Shown: positions 52,562-61,771 of the stretch, one piece after another
Position numbering within the stretch: position 1 is the stretch's first letter
Layout of the letters: every line of letters begins with the position of its first letter
From: Nanosynbacter sp963524495
Lineage (GTDB): Bacteria > Patescibacteriota > Saccharimonadia > Saccharimonadales > Saccharimonadaceae
DNA: 64,000 bases
Assembly (NCBI GenBank): GCA_046846435.1
Contig: CP128407.1
Span: 792,141 to 856,140, forward strand
Reading direction: 5' to 3'
Notes under the pieces: model-generated
What the model was told of the DNA's origin: nothing
What the model saw: only the letters and a program-made list of their open reading frames with translations
The model's database searches: none
Made by a program: the position numbers and the translations under genes

Positions 52562-55225
52562 CTACTCGCGCACCCTCATCTCACCCTTCACCGCCTCGTT
52601 ACCAGTCTCAAGCGGTGGAGCAGCATATTCGTGCCAAGTACGGCCGTCAAAGGTGGAGAAGTAGGCGCGGTAGACACCAACTGGGAAGGAACGAGTGGTC
52701 TTGAATTCTTGTTCTTGACCAGGTTGAATGGTAGTTGGTTGGAGACAGCCGAGATCATAGTTTGCTCCATGTTGGTTGCGCATAATGAGACAGGTGCGGT
52801 TAGTGGTAGTGATGGGTTGGCTGGCAAAGTTCTTGATCTTAAAGGTGGTAGTGACTGGCTCACCGGCACGTGGAGTGGAATTAGAGAAAGTGATGCCCTG
52901 AGTGAGGGTGGGGTTAGGGAGGATGGTGAATGATAAGCTGGTTACTTCCTTACCAGTCAACCCCGGTAGCGCCACCCCTTCGTTCCAGCGACTACCATCG
53001 TATAGCGCAAAGAAGGCTCTATACGTGCCCGGTTTGTCAAAAGGACGACTTAGCGAAAACTGCACACTACCATTTGGAGCAATTCCCTTTGTCGATTGAC
53101 AGCCGAGGTCATGGTTCTCGCCACGTGAACCCCGAATAATGTAGCACAGGCGCTGATCAGTCTGCGACACCGCCGAACTAAGATTACGCAGAGTGAATGA
53201 GCCGGTCAGCTTGTCACCAGCACGCGCCGGCGCTGGCGTTATTGATAATCCCTGTGACATGACGACATCTTGCAGCACTCTCATCTCACCCTTCACCGCC
53301 TCGTTACCAGTCTCAAGCGGTGGAGCAGCATATTCGTGCCAAGTACGGCCGTCAAAGGTGGAGAAGTAGGCGCGGTAGACACCAACTGGGAAGGAACGAG
53401 TGGTCTTGAATTCTTGTTCTTGACCAGGTTGAATGGTAGTTGGTTGGAGACAGCCGAGATCATAGTTTGCTCCATGTTGGTTGCGCATAATGAGACAGGT
53501 GCGGTTAGTGGTAGTGATGGGTTGGCTGGCAAAGTTCTTGATCTTAAAGGTGGTAGTGACTGGCTCACCGGCACGTGGAGTGGAATTAGAGAAAGTGATG
53601 CCCTGAGTGAGGGTGGGGTTAGGGAGGATGGTGAACTGCGCCCGGTTACCAGCACTAGCCGGCGTTGGCACCGGATACTGCGCCTCGGTCCAGGTTGTCC
53701 CCTTGTCGAGAGTACCACTAATTCGCACCTTGTATATACCACTTTCTCGTGGAATAAACTCTTGGTCATAGGCATAGGTTGCACCCGGCGCAAGGCTATT
53801 AACCGTATCAAAGCGAGCGTCGGCATTTCGTCCGCTCGGACTAGTAATTGCCGCGCCAAAATAACCGAGGTCGATTGGCTTCGGACTATTGTTTTTAACC
53901 GTGAAGCGGATCCGCGTTGATTGCCCAACGTGAGTTCGTTGGTTCTGAATAGTTACTGGGGAAGTTACTGTTGGCGCCGTCTGCACAAACGTCGACACTT
54001 CGCGGCTATGGCCCGGAGCTGATTCTGGATAATTATTACTCCAACCGTTGCCCTCACGGTAATTTGTGATCCAGAATTTATAATTCTCCTCTTTCGTTAA
54101 CTTAGTTGTCACTCGGTAGGTATATGTCTGCCATGGCTCAAGAATAACCCGTTGGCTACCAAAGTCATAGTTATTCCACTTGCTATCACGGGCGGCTATC
54201 GCCATGGTCCCCAAGTCGCGGCGCTGATTTGTGGCGTTACGGATAGTAAACGATGCGGTTATTGTCATGTCCGTAAATAGTTTTGACCCGGTCCCCGCCG
54301 TTCTCACTGACAACGGCGATTCAATTCGCACAGATTTCAGCGGCGAACCAAACCATTCATTAAAGAAGCGCCAGAAATTACGATTACCATACGCCCCACA
54401 ATGTGCCGTCCCTGGATAGGCGTCAAGGGCGCCTTGATTTGGCTGATATGGGGTGTAGTTGTATAAATTAGCTGTTGCTTGATTCTCGATATATACCCAT
54501 GAGCCGCCGCAGGCTGCGCTTGTGTTATACTGGATGTAGTTTGATCGGCCAGCCTTATAGCGATATTCACCCGGTCGATTAGTATATAGCCGGAATTGGC
54601 GCGCCGCCATCCGTAGCTGATTATACATACCAGCATACTCGTTTGAACAATTCGCTGTATTACCCGGCCCGCTATCAGGACAAGCAAAGCCCATGGCGTA
54701 CTTGTACTGGCTCTTGAGCGGCCAGACATCAGTAAATAACGACCCCTGTTCTTTCTTTAGTGTCACCAGCATTACTTGTGGATTAATGCCAAATTCTTTT
54801 GATACATTCCAAATAATATTGGCCACCGACAGGCCGCCAGCAAACCAGCCGCCTCCTTTTTCAAATGAGGTTTCTTTCGTGCTTGGATTTTCATGATAAT
54901 CACGCAGGCAGGCATACGGTGGGCCGTGCCAACCGCGTTTAGCTGCATATTGCGCTCGCGTACCTCCGCCATACTCAGACGGCCCAGTTCCCCACGTATC
55001 GCAGGCTGGCGTATGACTGTTGATAAAGTTTTGGATGTCTTGAACACTTGAAAATGTATTGGTATCATAAAAAACATTGTCATCAATAATTCGTCCAGGA
55101 CTCCATGGTGACAACGCTCCTGTTTTTGGCCAGAAGACAACCCCTAGACCAACAACACCAACGACGATCAGTGTATACCCGACACGCTTTAGCCAAGATA
55201 ACTTCACACGCTGCAACCGAATCAT
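52562..55225 (-). CDS. secreted repeat protein with lysozyme-like N-terminal domain
   Basis: 887 residues. One N-terminal TM/signal anchor (about 14-30) is followed by a domain (about 50-290) with GINPQVMLVTLKKEQGSLFTD, where a Glu sits as in lytic-transglycosylase-like folds, several Cys, and a closing YGNRNFWRFFNEWFGSPL. Then come Ig/CARDB-like beta modules. The last three (531-649, 650-765, 766-884) are arranged A-B-A, and both A copies are identical at DNA level. A wall hydrolase or adhesin on the cell surface is the likely role, by inference. It overlaps the upstream gene by 4 nt. Confidence 0.75.
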   Translation of the reverse strand: MIRLQRVKLSWLKRVGYTLIVVGVVGLGVVFWPKTGALSPWSPGRIIDDNVFYDTNTFSSVQDIQNFINSHTPACDTWGTGPSEYGGGTRAQYAAKRGWHGPPYACLRDYHENPSTKETSFEKGGGWFAGGLSVANIIWNVSKEFGINPQVMLVTLKKEQGSLFTDVWPLKSQYKYAMGFACPDSGPGNTANCSNEYAGMYNQLRMAARQFRLYTNRPGEYRYKAGRSNYIQYNTSAACGGSWVYIENQATANLYNYTPYQPNQGALDAYPGTAHCGAYGNRNFWRFFNEWFGSPLKSVRIESPLSVRTAGTGSKLFTDMTITASFTIRNATNQRRDLGTMAIAARDSKWNNYDFGSQRVILEPWQTYTYRVTTKLTKEENYKFWITNYREGNGWSNNYPESAPGHSREVSTFVQTAPTVTSPVTIQNQRTHVGQSTRIRFTVKNNSPKPIDLGYFGAAITSPSGRNADARFDTVNSLAPGATYAYDQEFIPRESGIYKVRISGTLDKGTTWTEAQYPVPTPASAGNRAQFTILPNPTLTQGITFSNSTPRAGEPVTTTFKIKNFASQPITTTNRTCLIMRNQHGANYDLGCLQPTTIQPGQEQEFKTTRSFPVGVYRAYFSTFDGRTWHEYAAPPLETGNEAVKGEMRVLQDVVMSQGLSITPAPARAGDKLTGSFTLRNLSSAVSQTDQRLCYIIRGSRGENHDLGCQSTKGIAPNGSVQFSLSRPFDKPGTYRAFFALYDGSRWNEGVALPGLTGKEVTSLSFTILPNPTLTQGITFSNSTPRAGEPVTTTFKIKNFASQPITTTNRTCLIMRNQHGANYDLGCLQPTTIQPGQEQEFKTTRSFPVGVYRAYFSTFDGRTWHEYAAPPLETGNEAVKGEMRVRE
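52575..52930 (-). repeat. 356-bp direct repeat, copy 2
   Basis: Identical to 53280-53635 base for base as far as I could read; encodes residues 766-884 of the secreted protein. Offset 705 bp, a multiple of three. Confidence 0.9.
53280..53635 (-). repeat. 356-bp direct repeat, copy 1
   Basis: Encodes residues 531-649 of the secreted protein. Separated from copy 2 by a divergent homologous module (module B) that shares the fold but not the DNA sequence. Confidence 0.9.
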
Positions 55226-55815
55226 CGTAGCCCCTCCTTACGGAACGACGGCCCGTTCGTAGACTCCCCGGCGTATACGCCCGACGAGTAAGCAACCTTG
55301 ATCGACATGTCAGTGCCCGATGGTAATTCTGACAGTGGAATCTCGGCCATCCGACAATTCGTCGAGCTCGGACCAGCGTATGCGCCAGTTTGGCGCGAAA
55401 CTTGACCACCAGACCAGTAGACTGTGAAGGTACAGCTGCCACCATTTTCGACAATAGCGTTAACGCCGCCATCAATCTGTAGACGCTGGCGATCACCACT
55501 CAGACCGTAGCCACTTACGATTGGCGTCACTGCTCGTTTTGAGCCGCGTTGCTCACCAGGACCAGCTGGCTTATCGGGGCTTCGACCATCGCGCTCTTCT
55601 GGCTTCGTCTTACTGTCGTCAACTTTCTTATTGCCATCTTTGTTGCTGTTATTTTCCTTTGCTCGGGACGAATTAGCATCATCTTTGGCCCGCTCTGTTT
55701 GTTGTGGCCGCGTTATCGCATAAACAACCGCCGCAATGGCAATCACGATGACCGCACTTACTAAACTAATTATTACAATCTTGGTCCTCTTTGGCGATGT
55801 TTGTTTAACTCGCAT
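55222..55815 (-). CDS. membrane-anchored extracytoplasmic protein
   Basis: 197 residues: basic N-terminus, one TM helix (about 12-33, IVIISLVSAVIVIAIAAVVYAI), a charged Lys/Asp/Asn-rich linker, then a compact domain with two Cys (Cys in GGSCTFTVYWSGG and SSTNCRMAEI) that could form a disulphide. Family not recognised. Its stop overlaps the ATG of the secreted repeat protein (ATGA), so the two are made together and probably work together at the surface. Confidence 0.7.
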   Translation of the reverse strand: MRVKQTSPKRTKIVIISLVSAVIVIAIAAVVYAITRPQQTERAKDDANSSRAKENNSNKDGNKKVDDSKTKPEERDGRSPDKPAGPGEQRGSKRAVTPIVSGYGLSGDRQRLQIDGGVNAIVENGGSCTFTVYWSGGQVSRQTGAYAGPSSTNCRMAEIPLSELPSGTDMSIKVAYSSGVYAGESTNGPSFRKEGLR

Positions 55816-55898
55816 AGTGTTGTTTCCCCTGTTTTATCCTATCAGCTTAAGCATAACAGTTAATCGTTGGGTTTTCAATATTTTGCCAATAAAGATGC

Positions 55899-55904
55899 TA
55901 TAAT
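55899..55904 (+). promoter_or_regulatory. -10 box (leaderless type)
   Basis: TATAAT, seven bases before the ATG at 55912. Confidence 0.65.
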
Positions 55905-55911
55905 ATCCCGT

Positions 55912-56916
55912 ATGAATGCACAGAAATCCCAAGTTAAACCACCATTGGTGTCAATTATTACCGCCACCTATAATGACGAAACATACATTGAGTCCTCAAT
56001 CCGCTCCGTGCTGTTACAAGATTTTACTGATTTCGAGTACCTTATTATTAATGATGGCTCAACCGATAATACAAAAAAAATCGTTCAGCGCCTTCAAAAA
56101 GAAGATAGCCGCATTCGCCTCATTAATCAAAAAAATAGCGGCCTAGTAGCCTCACTCAACCGCGGCATTACCGAAGCGCGCGGTACTTACATTGCCCGTA
56201 TTGATGGCGACGACGAGTGGTTGCCGCACAAATTGAAAACTCAGGTTGCTATGCTTGAAGCAAATAAAAACCTAGTTCTGGTTGGCGGAGGCGCAGAAAT
56301 CATGAACCAAAATAGCGTGCCGACTGGTTTTATTTTTAACGTTGCTCGTAATGAAGATATCAGACTTGGTCTTTGCATTTTTAATCAATTCTGCCATTCA
56401 TCGGTCATTTATCGCCGCCAGGCAGCACTTGATGCTGGTCTTTACCCTGACACCTGTCCAGCCGAGGATTATGACCTGTTTAGTAAATTTGCCGAACATG
56501 GTGAACTTGCTAACGTACCTTACCCCGTTTTTCGCTATCGCATTAGTGACGGCAGTATCTCGGCTAAACGCCGCGATGAGCAAAATCGTCTCGCTAAAAA
56601 GTTTTCGTTTCGCAACTGGGATATCGTTCAGCCGACGGTCACTAGTCGTGCCGACATCAAACGTGCTTTCGCCTATTATATCAAAAATCCAATTAACCAT
56701 GATTTTGGAATTAGCCACAAGCACGCCTACACTTTTGTACTAATGCGCATTGGTTATCGTATGCTTCAAAAGGGACAGGTTGGCAAGGGACTCCATCAGC
56801 TTTGGAACGTGGCATCAACCGGGCGCACTGCCTCCAAGATCGTTGTTAAGTGGGGGCTTGATATCATCAAGATTAAGCTTCGACCATCACGTCGAAAAAC
56901 AAAAACAGCAGCTTAG
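55912..56916 (+). CDS. GT2 family glycosyltransferase
   Basis: 334-residue GT-A enzyme. VSIITATYNDETYIESSIRSVLLQDF, NDGSTDNT and the metal motif RIDGDDEWLP are classical, with PAEDYDLFSKF as the ExD-like acceptor motif. The start is set at 55912 because the -10 box lies seven bases upstream and the GT2 start motif follows; the open frame begins further up at 55867. Specificity unknown. Confidence 0.92.
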   Translation: MNAQKSQVKPPLVSIITATYNDETYIESSIRSVLLQDFTDFEYLIINDGSTDNTKKIVQRLQKEDSRIRLINQKNSGLVASLNRGITEARGTYIARIDGDDEWLPHKLKTQVAMLEANKNLVLVGGGAEIMNQNSVPTGFIFNVARNEDIRLGLCIFNQFCHSSVIYRRQAALDAGLYPDTCPAEDYDLFSKFAEHGELANVPYPVFRYRISDGSISAKRRDEQNRLAKKFSFRNWDIVQPTVTSRADIKRAFAYYIKNPINHDFGISHKHAYTFVLMRIGYRMLQKGQVGKGLHQLWNVASTGRTASKIVVKWGLDIIKIKLRPSRRKTKTAA

Positions 56917-56967
56917 CAGTAGTACGAAGACAGAATATCACCAAACTATTGGACGGGCTATCCTTTT

Positions 56968-58149
56968 CTATCTGTGATCGTGGCGCCACTGCCGCGGAAT
57001 CAATGTTAATCCCCCAAACGACTGCCCAACTACTGAAAAGTCTTTCGTGATAGTAAATTCCTCGGCACGATAAGCAACGTCATACTTTACTGACCCATCG
57101 TGATTGAGAAGATTAACATCAACATAATACGACCCCGGGCCCAAGTTTGCCTCAATATCAAGTGTCAGTTTTTTGTCTTTCGGTAGCTCAGCAAAACCCT
57201 CACGATTAGTAATAAAATTCGATACCAAATCACTGTCCTTGCGATACAAATCAACCATGATTGCTCGCGTCTTATCATGATGCCAAGCGATATCAAACGA
57301 GATGGTTTCGCCAACCTTAAAGCTACGCTGCTTTTTACCTGTCGCGTCGCGGAGTGTAACATCAACATTTCCGCCAGTATACTGCCGGTTCTTATCAATA
57401 CTCGCGTCAATCACTGCCTGGTTCAGCCGACTATACTCGTCAGCCACCTGCACTGGGTCTCCCTCTTTGATAATTGTGCCGTCTTGGATTAGTACGGCAC
57501 GATTACAAAACTTCTTGACTGTTTCCATATCATGGGTAACCAGAACAACCGTCTGGCCACTTGCCTTGTACTGCTCAAATATATCAATACACTTGCGCTG
57601 AAACGCCTCATCACCGACAGCCAACACTTCATCAAAAATCATAATATCATTACGCGCCTTAATTGCTACCGAAAACGCCAATCGTACCTGCATACCCGAC
57701 GAATAATTTTTCAACTTCTGATCCATAAACGGTTCAAGTTCAGCAAAGGCAACGATCTCATCATACATCGCCTCCATCTCTTTACGAGTGAACCCAAGTA
57801 GCGCTCCATTCAAAAAAACATTATCTCGGCCAGACAGCTCCGGGTTGAAGCCAACACCCAGTTCAATAAATGGTGTCAGCTTACCATGTAGCTGAATACT
57901 ACCGCTCGTCGGTTGATATACACCGGCGAGAATTTTAAGCATGGTACTTTTTCCCGAGCCATTCCGACCAACAACGCCGAAAAAATCGCCCTGATTAACA
58001 GTAAAACTAACCCCGTCTAGTACTTTCTGGACGGTCTTTTTGTTTCGCTTGATAATGTTAACGAAGGCATGTTTAATGCTTGAGTTTTTAGTCTGCGGCA
58101 GTACAAACTCTTTGTGTATATCCTTGACTACAATAGCCGGTCTTGTCAT
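56968..58149 (-). CDS. polysaccharide ABC exporter ATPase (Wzt/TagH type)
   Basis: 393 residues. The ABC domain has Walker A GRNGSGKS, signature LKNYSSGMQVRLAFS, Walker B DIMIFDEVLAVGDEAF and the H-loop VTHD. A C-terminal domain of about 140 residues (VDVTLRDATGKKQRSFKVGETISFDIAW onward) matches the Wzt carbohydrate-recognition domain, which in Wzt reads the end of the glycan before export. It follows the permease with no gap. The export substrate is presumably the glycan built by this locus. Confidence 0.95.
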   Translation of the reverse strand: MTRPAIVVKDIHKEFVLPQTKNSSIKHAFVNIIKRNKKTVQKVLDGVSFTVNQGDFFGVVGRNGSGKSTMLKILAGVYQPTSGSIQLHGKLTPFIELGVGFNPELSGRDNVFLNGALLGFTRKEMEAMYDEIVAFAELEPFMDQKLKNYSSGMQVRLAFSVAIKARNDIMIFDEVLAVGDEAFQRKCIDIFEQYKASGQTVVLVTHDMETVKKFCNRAVLIQDGTIIKEGDPVQVADEYSRLNQAVIDASIDKNRQYTGGNVDVTLRDATGKKQRSFKVGETISFDIAWHHDKTRAIMVDLYRKDSDLVSNFITNREGFAELPKDKKLTLDIEANLGPGSYYVDVNLLNHDGSVKYDVAYRAEEFTITKDFSVVGQSFGGLTLIPRQWRHDHR

Positions 58150-58959
58150 CTAAATATCCTCCGCAAATGAACGTTGCTTACGCTGGAAATGCCACCACCC
58201 CAGCCCAAATAACCCGATAGTTGTCGCAATCGGGATGAACCATAGTAGTGGGTTGTGAAATGTCTGCCAAATTGTCTGAGACGCTGGGTTATTAGGCATT
58301 AATGCGTACCGAGCATCCTGAATAATTTGTGTGACTGGGTTGAAAAACGCCACCTTCTGGATAACTGCAGGCATATAGATGATGGCAAAGATGATACCAC
58401 TAGCATAGAACCCAGCCTGCAACAAAATCTCCCAGATATACGCGATATCACGAAACGTTACGTAGAGTGCCGAGAGTAGCAGAGATAGGCCAATTGATAG
58501 CAAAAATAACTGGGCAATTATTGGGATTAACAACAACCATAACAAGGTTGGCATCAAACCGCTCAGTAGCGCAAAAATTACCACCACAACCATCCCGAGG
58601 CCAAGATTGATTAGTGCTGAGACAGAGCTAGCGATCACCAGGAGGTGTCTCGGGATTGCCACCTTACGAATTAATTGTCCATTTTCTACCACCGAACGAG
58701 TACCTACCATGGTTGCCTCGGAGAAAAAGTTCCACAGCACAACGCCAATCAATAACCAGACACCAAAATATTCAATCCCCCTGCTACCTTGCGGGAATGC
58801 ATAGGTAAAAAGTACATACAAGATACCAAATATGAAGAGCGGCTTCAGAAGCGACCATACATACCCGAGGGCAGAGTTTTGATAACGAACCTTAAAGTCC
58901 GTACTAACCATTGCGCGCAAAATTGCCCGATTTTTTTCATTACCAAAGAGATGTTTCAC
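58150..58959 (-). CDS. polysaccharide ABC exporter permease (Wzm/TagG type)
   Basis: 269-residue ABC-2 membrane protein with six TM helices. The N-terminal amphipathic LRAMVSTDFKVRYQNSALGYVWSLLKP and the FNPVTQIIQDARYALM loop are typical. The start is GTG at 58959, six bases after TATAAT. It forms one unit with the Wzt-type ATPase. Confidence 0.94.
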   Translation of the reverse strand: MKHLFGNEKNRAILRAMVSTDFKVRYQNSALGYVWSLLKPLFIFGILYVLFTYAFPQGSRGIEYFGVWLLIGVVLWNFFSEATMVGTRSVVENGQLIRKVAIPRHLLVIASSVSALINLGLGMVVVVIFALLSGLMPTLLWLLLIPIIAQLFLLSIGLSLLLSALYVTFRDIAYIWEILLQAGFYASGIIFAIIYMPAVIQKVAFFNPVTQIIQDARYALMPNNPASQTIWQTFHNPLLWFIPIATTIGLFGLGWWHFQRKQRSFAEDI

Positions 58960-58965
58960 CCCCCG

Positions 58966-58971
58966 ATTATA
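58966..58971 (-). promoter_or_regulatory. -10 box of the ABC exporter (leaderless type)
   Basis: TATAAT on the minus strand, six bases before the GTG at 58959. Confidence 0.65.
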
Positions 58972-58992
58972 CCAAATTACACCAAAAAGATA

Positions 58993-58998
58993 TATACT
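58993..58998 (+). promoter_or_regulatory. -10 box (leaderless type)
   Basis: TATACT, six bases before the ATG at 59005; divergent from the ABC exporter promoter 22 bp away. Confidence 0.65.
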
Positions 58999-59004
58999 TG
59001 TAAA

Positions 59005-60156
59005 ATGAATCAGGACCGGTTACGGGTTGTTATCATACGCAATGCTGCATCTCATGATTTTGGGGGTGGTGAGCGATTTCCAGTGTTCTTAGCTCAGGAG
59101 CTACGAGAGCTGGGCCATTTGCCGGTTATTTTTAGTCACCACACGACGCTCTGTGACTACGCCAAGCACGAACGGTTGATTTACCACCGCTCTTGGTGGT
59201 GGTCTCGACAAAACTGGAGTGGCTGGCGAGTTGTATTAATACCACTATATGTACTCTGGCAGCTGCTACTCACTTTGTATTATATTGTCCAATTTCGTCG
59301 CTATAAGGCTGATGTTGTTCATGTACAAAGTAAGGATGATTTTATTGCCGGGTCAATCGCTGGTAAAATTATTGGAGCCCGTGTGATCTGGACCGACCAC
59401 GCCGACCTCAAACATGTCTGGAAACAGCTCAGCGTATGGTATAAAAACCCGACTGGTAAGCTGGTTGCTTGGGCGGCACGCTTTGCCGACGCAATTACCC
59501 TCGTTAGCCAGAGTGAATGCCGTCTCGTTTCTGATAATCTGCCGTCAACCTCACCAATTCATCGTAAATTAACCGTTATCTATAATGGTGTCAACGACCA
59601 GAAAACACCACACACACCCATCAAAAGCCACCCGTTCACGTTCTGTATCGCCGGTCGCCTGGTTGTTGATAAGGGAGTTAGCGAAGCGATCGCTGCATTC
59701 AAACGACTTCACGCTACACATCACGACACGCGCCTCATTCTGATCGGCGATGGACCAGATCGCTCACAATTTGAAAAACAGGCCACGGGATTACCGGTCA
59801 CCTTTCGTGGCCACCAAACAGACCCCCTCCCTGAAGTTGCCACCGCTGACGTATATCTTCATCCAACATACCACGAGGGGTTTAGTGTTTCACTCGTTGA
59901 GGCCAGTATGCTCCAGCTACCAATTATCGCCACTGACGTTGGCGGCAATCCAGAGATTATTCATCATAATAAAACCGGCCTCCTCGTCCCCGCTAAAGAT
60001 TCGACAGCACTGCATCACGCCATGGAGCAGCTATATTCTAACCCCAGGCTTCGCGCACATCTAGCCACCGCTGCCCGCCGTCAATATCTCGCCTCGTTTG
60101 TTTTTCATACCATCGTTGAAACACAATTTATTCCTTTGTATGAAAACGGTTTATAA
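59005..60156 (+). CDS. GT4 family glycosyltransferase
   Basis: 383-residue GT-B enzyme: LRVVIIRNAASHDFGGGERFPVFLA, then FCIAGRLVVDKGVSEAIAAF and the donor site YHEGFSVSLVEASMLQLPIIATDVGG. A hydrophobic stretch near residues 70-90 (VVLIPLYVLWQLLLTLYYIV) suggests membrane association. The start at 59005 fits the -10 position; the longer open frame (from 58789) runs antisense through the exporter gene. Confidence 0.92.
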   Translation: MNQDRLRVVIIRNAASHDFGGGERFPVFLAQELRELGHLPVIFSHHTTLCDYAKHERLIYHRSWWWSRQNWSGWRVVLIPLYVLWQLLLTLYYIVQFRRYKADVVHVQSKDDFIAGSIAGKIIGARVIWTDHADLKHVWKQLSVWYKNPTGKLVAWAARFADAITLVSQSECRLVSDNLPSTSPIHRKLTVIYNGVNDQKTPHTPIKSHPFTFCIAGRLVVDKGVSEAIAAFKRLHATHHDTRLILIGDGPDRSQFEKQATGLPVTFRGHQTDPLPEVATADVYLHPTYHEGFSVSLVEASMLQLPIIATDVGGNPEIIHHNKTGLLVPAKDSTALHHAMEQLYSNPRLRAHLATAARRQYLASFVFHTIVETQFIPLYENGL

Positions 60157-60157
60157 T
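60152..60157 (+). promoter_or_regulatory. -10 box (leaderless type)
   Basis: TATAAT overlapping the stop codon of the previous gene, six bases before the ATG at 60164. Confidence 0.65.
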
Positions 60158-60163
60158 ATACCT

Positions 60164-61321
60164 ATGAAGATTCGTATTGAAACCGCTGCCCTCACCGCTC
60201 CCAATATATCCGGGGTTGGTCATTACACCCGTATGTTAACCAATAGTTTAGCCCTTTATTCACCGCCAGGAACTGAAGTTTCAGCGTTTTATTTTAATTT
60301 TTTGAGCAAGCATCGGGATCCTATTCTAAACAACTCAATCAAGCATGAAAAACACACGCTCATGCCGCAGCGGCTATTTGCTAAGCTCCAGAGTTACGGT
60401 CTACCGTTACCGTACGACCTGCTGTCTTCGCCTGTTGATGTCGCGATTTTTCCGAATTTCGACCGCTGGACAACCAGTAAGGCAGCTATTACTGCCGTTG
60501 TCATTCACGACCTTGGCTATCTTTATTTTCCTGAAACGATTGAACAGCGTAATTTAGCCCATTTACGCCGCCGTGTCGCCCATGCAACCCGAGTAGCCGA
60601 CCTCATCATTACCGTCTCGGAGTCAGTCAAATCAGAAATTATCGCCGAATACGGCGTACCAGCTTCGAAAATTATCGTCACACCAATACCAGCTGACCCA
60701 ATTTATTCTCAACCGGGTACAATCGACGTTGCCGCCAAATATAACTTACCAACCAAGCGGTATATCTTTTCAATCGGCAATCTCGAGCCACGCAAAGATT
60801 TACCGACAATGATTGCCGCCTTTCGCGCTCTACCAAGCAAAATCCGCAAACAGTATTCATTAGTGCTAGCTGGCGGTAAGGGCTGGAAGACCGAGACTAC
60901 TGAACATGCTATCGCTGAGGCTCAAGCTGCAGGTGAACATATTATCCGCCCGGGATACATTCCCCAGGAAGACGTACCTGCATTTTATCAGCAAGCAGAC
61001 CTTTTTTGCATGAGCTCCATTTACGAAGGATTCGGCATGCCGATTGTTGAGGCACTGACTAGCGGTACGCCGGTCGTTGCCTCCGATATTCCTGTGCTCC
61101 GCGAGGCTGGTGGAAATGCGGTTCTTTACGCTCAGCCTAAGAATCCCGACGACTTCATGAAAAAAATGCTCTCTATCATCGCTGACCCGCAAAAAGCACG
61201 CCTTGATATGAAAACTGCGGTTCAAGCTCATCTCAATACTATTTCCTGGCAGAATAATACCGAGCGCCTCATCGCTGCTTTCAAGGAGGCCATTGCCGCC
61301 AAAAAACATCGCACCAACTAG
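60164..61321 (+). CDS. GT4 family glycosyltransferase
   Basis: 385-residue GT-B enzyme. IRIETAALTAPNISGVGHYTRML starts the acceptor domain; YIFSIGNLEPRKDLPTMIAAF and SSIYEGFGMPIVEALTSGTPVVASD form the donor site. The start is set at 60164 by the -10 position; the frame also opens at 60098 within the previous gene. Confidence 0.92.
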   Translation: MKIRIETAALTAPNISGVGHYTRMLTNSLALYSPPGTEVSAFYFNFLSKHRDPILNNSIKHEKHTLMPQRLFAKLQSYGLPLPYDLLSSPVDVAIFPNFDRWTTSKAAITAVVIHDLGYLYFPETIEQRNLAHLRRRVAHATRVADLIITVSESVKSEIIAEYGVPASKIIVTPIPADPIYSQPGTIDVAAKYNLPTKRYIFSIGNLEPRKDLPTMIAAFRALPSKIRKQYSLVLAGGKGWKTETTEHAIAEAQAAGEHIIRPGYIPQEDVPAFYQQADLFCMSSIYEGFGMPIVEALTSGTPVVASDIPVLREAGGNAVLYAQPKNPDDFMKKMLSIIADPQKARLDMKTAVQAHLNTISWQNNTERLIAAFKEAIAAKKHRTN

Positions 61322-61332
61322 GGTTTATGGGT

Positions 61333-61338
61333 TATACT
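61333..61338 (+). promoter_or_regulatory. -10 box (leaderless type)
   Basis: TATACT, seven bases before the ATG at 61346. Confidence 0.6.
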
Positions 61339-61345
61339 TATCATT

Positions 61346-61771
61346 ATGGCTCGCTTCAAACACTACATCACCAACCACGCCACTAAGCTCCGCTTCATCC
61401 TCATCGGCACCATCAACACCGCCATTGATTTTAGTGTGTTGTTTATGTTGACCTGGTTTATCAGCACGCCGAAAGAATTAGCCAATATTATCTCGACAAC
61501 CATCGCCTTTAGTTTCAGCTTCGTCGCCAATCGATCATTCACCTTTCGCTCACGCACCGGCAATATTCGCCGTCAGCTACTCCTCTTTACCCTCGTCACC
61601 TTGTTTGGTCTCTGGGTAATCCAGACTATCATTATTGCGCTACTTGCGCCAATTTTCATTGGCTTTAACCTCAGTCAGCCGGTAGCACTATTCGCCAGTA
61701 AGCTCATCGCCACCGTCGCCAGCCTCATCTGGAACTACCTGCTCTACACCAACGTTGTCTTCAAAGATTAA
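61346..61771 (+). CDS. GtrA family membrane protein
   Basis: 141 residues with four TM helices, matching the GtrA/DPMS-like family (LRFILIGTINTAIDFSVLFML, NIISTTIAFSFSFVANRSFTF, and the final LIWNYLLYTNVVFKD). GtrA proteins are thought to flip polyprenyl-linked monosaccharides or assist GT2 partners. It closes the glycan locus; its TAA shares two bases with the jag stop on the other strand. Confidence 0.92.
   Translation: MARFKHYITNHATKLRFILIGTINTAIDFSVLFMLTWFISTPKELANIISTTIAFSFSFVANRSFTFRSRTGNIRRQLLLFTLVTLFGLWVIQTIIIALLAPIFIGFNLSQPVALFASKLIATVASLIWNYLLYTNVVFKD

Noticed and set aside
52575..53635. CRISPR or tandem-repeat array
   Set aside because: Only two long copies, inside one coding frame, without short regular repeats and spacers. 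No CRISPR-like periodicity was seen elsewhere.
53270..53920. Plus-strand open frame of 216 codons and its twin at 52553-52933
   Set aside because: Antisense shadow of the duplicated module; it exists twice only because the DNA repeat does.
58789..59004. N-terminal extension of the GT4 gene at 59005
   Set aside because: It runs antisense through the exporter permease and across both promoters; the GT4 start motif and -10 spacing support ATG 59005.
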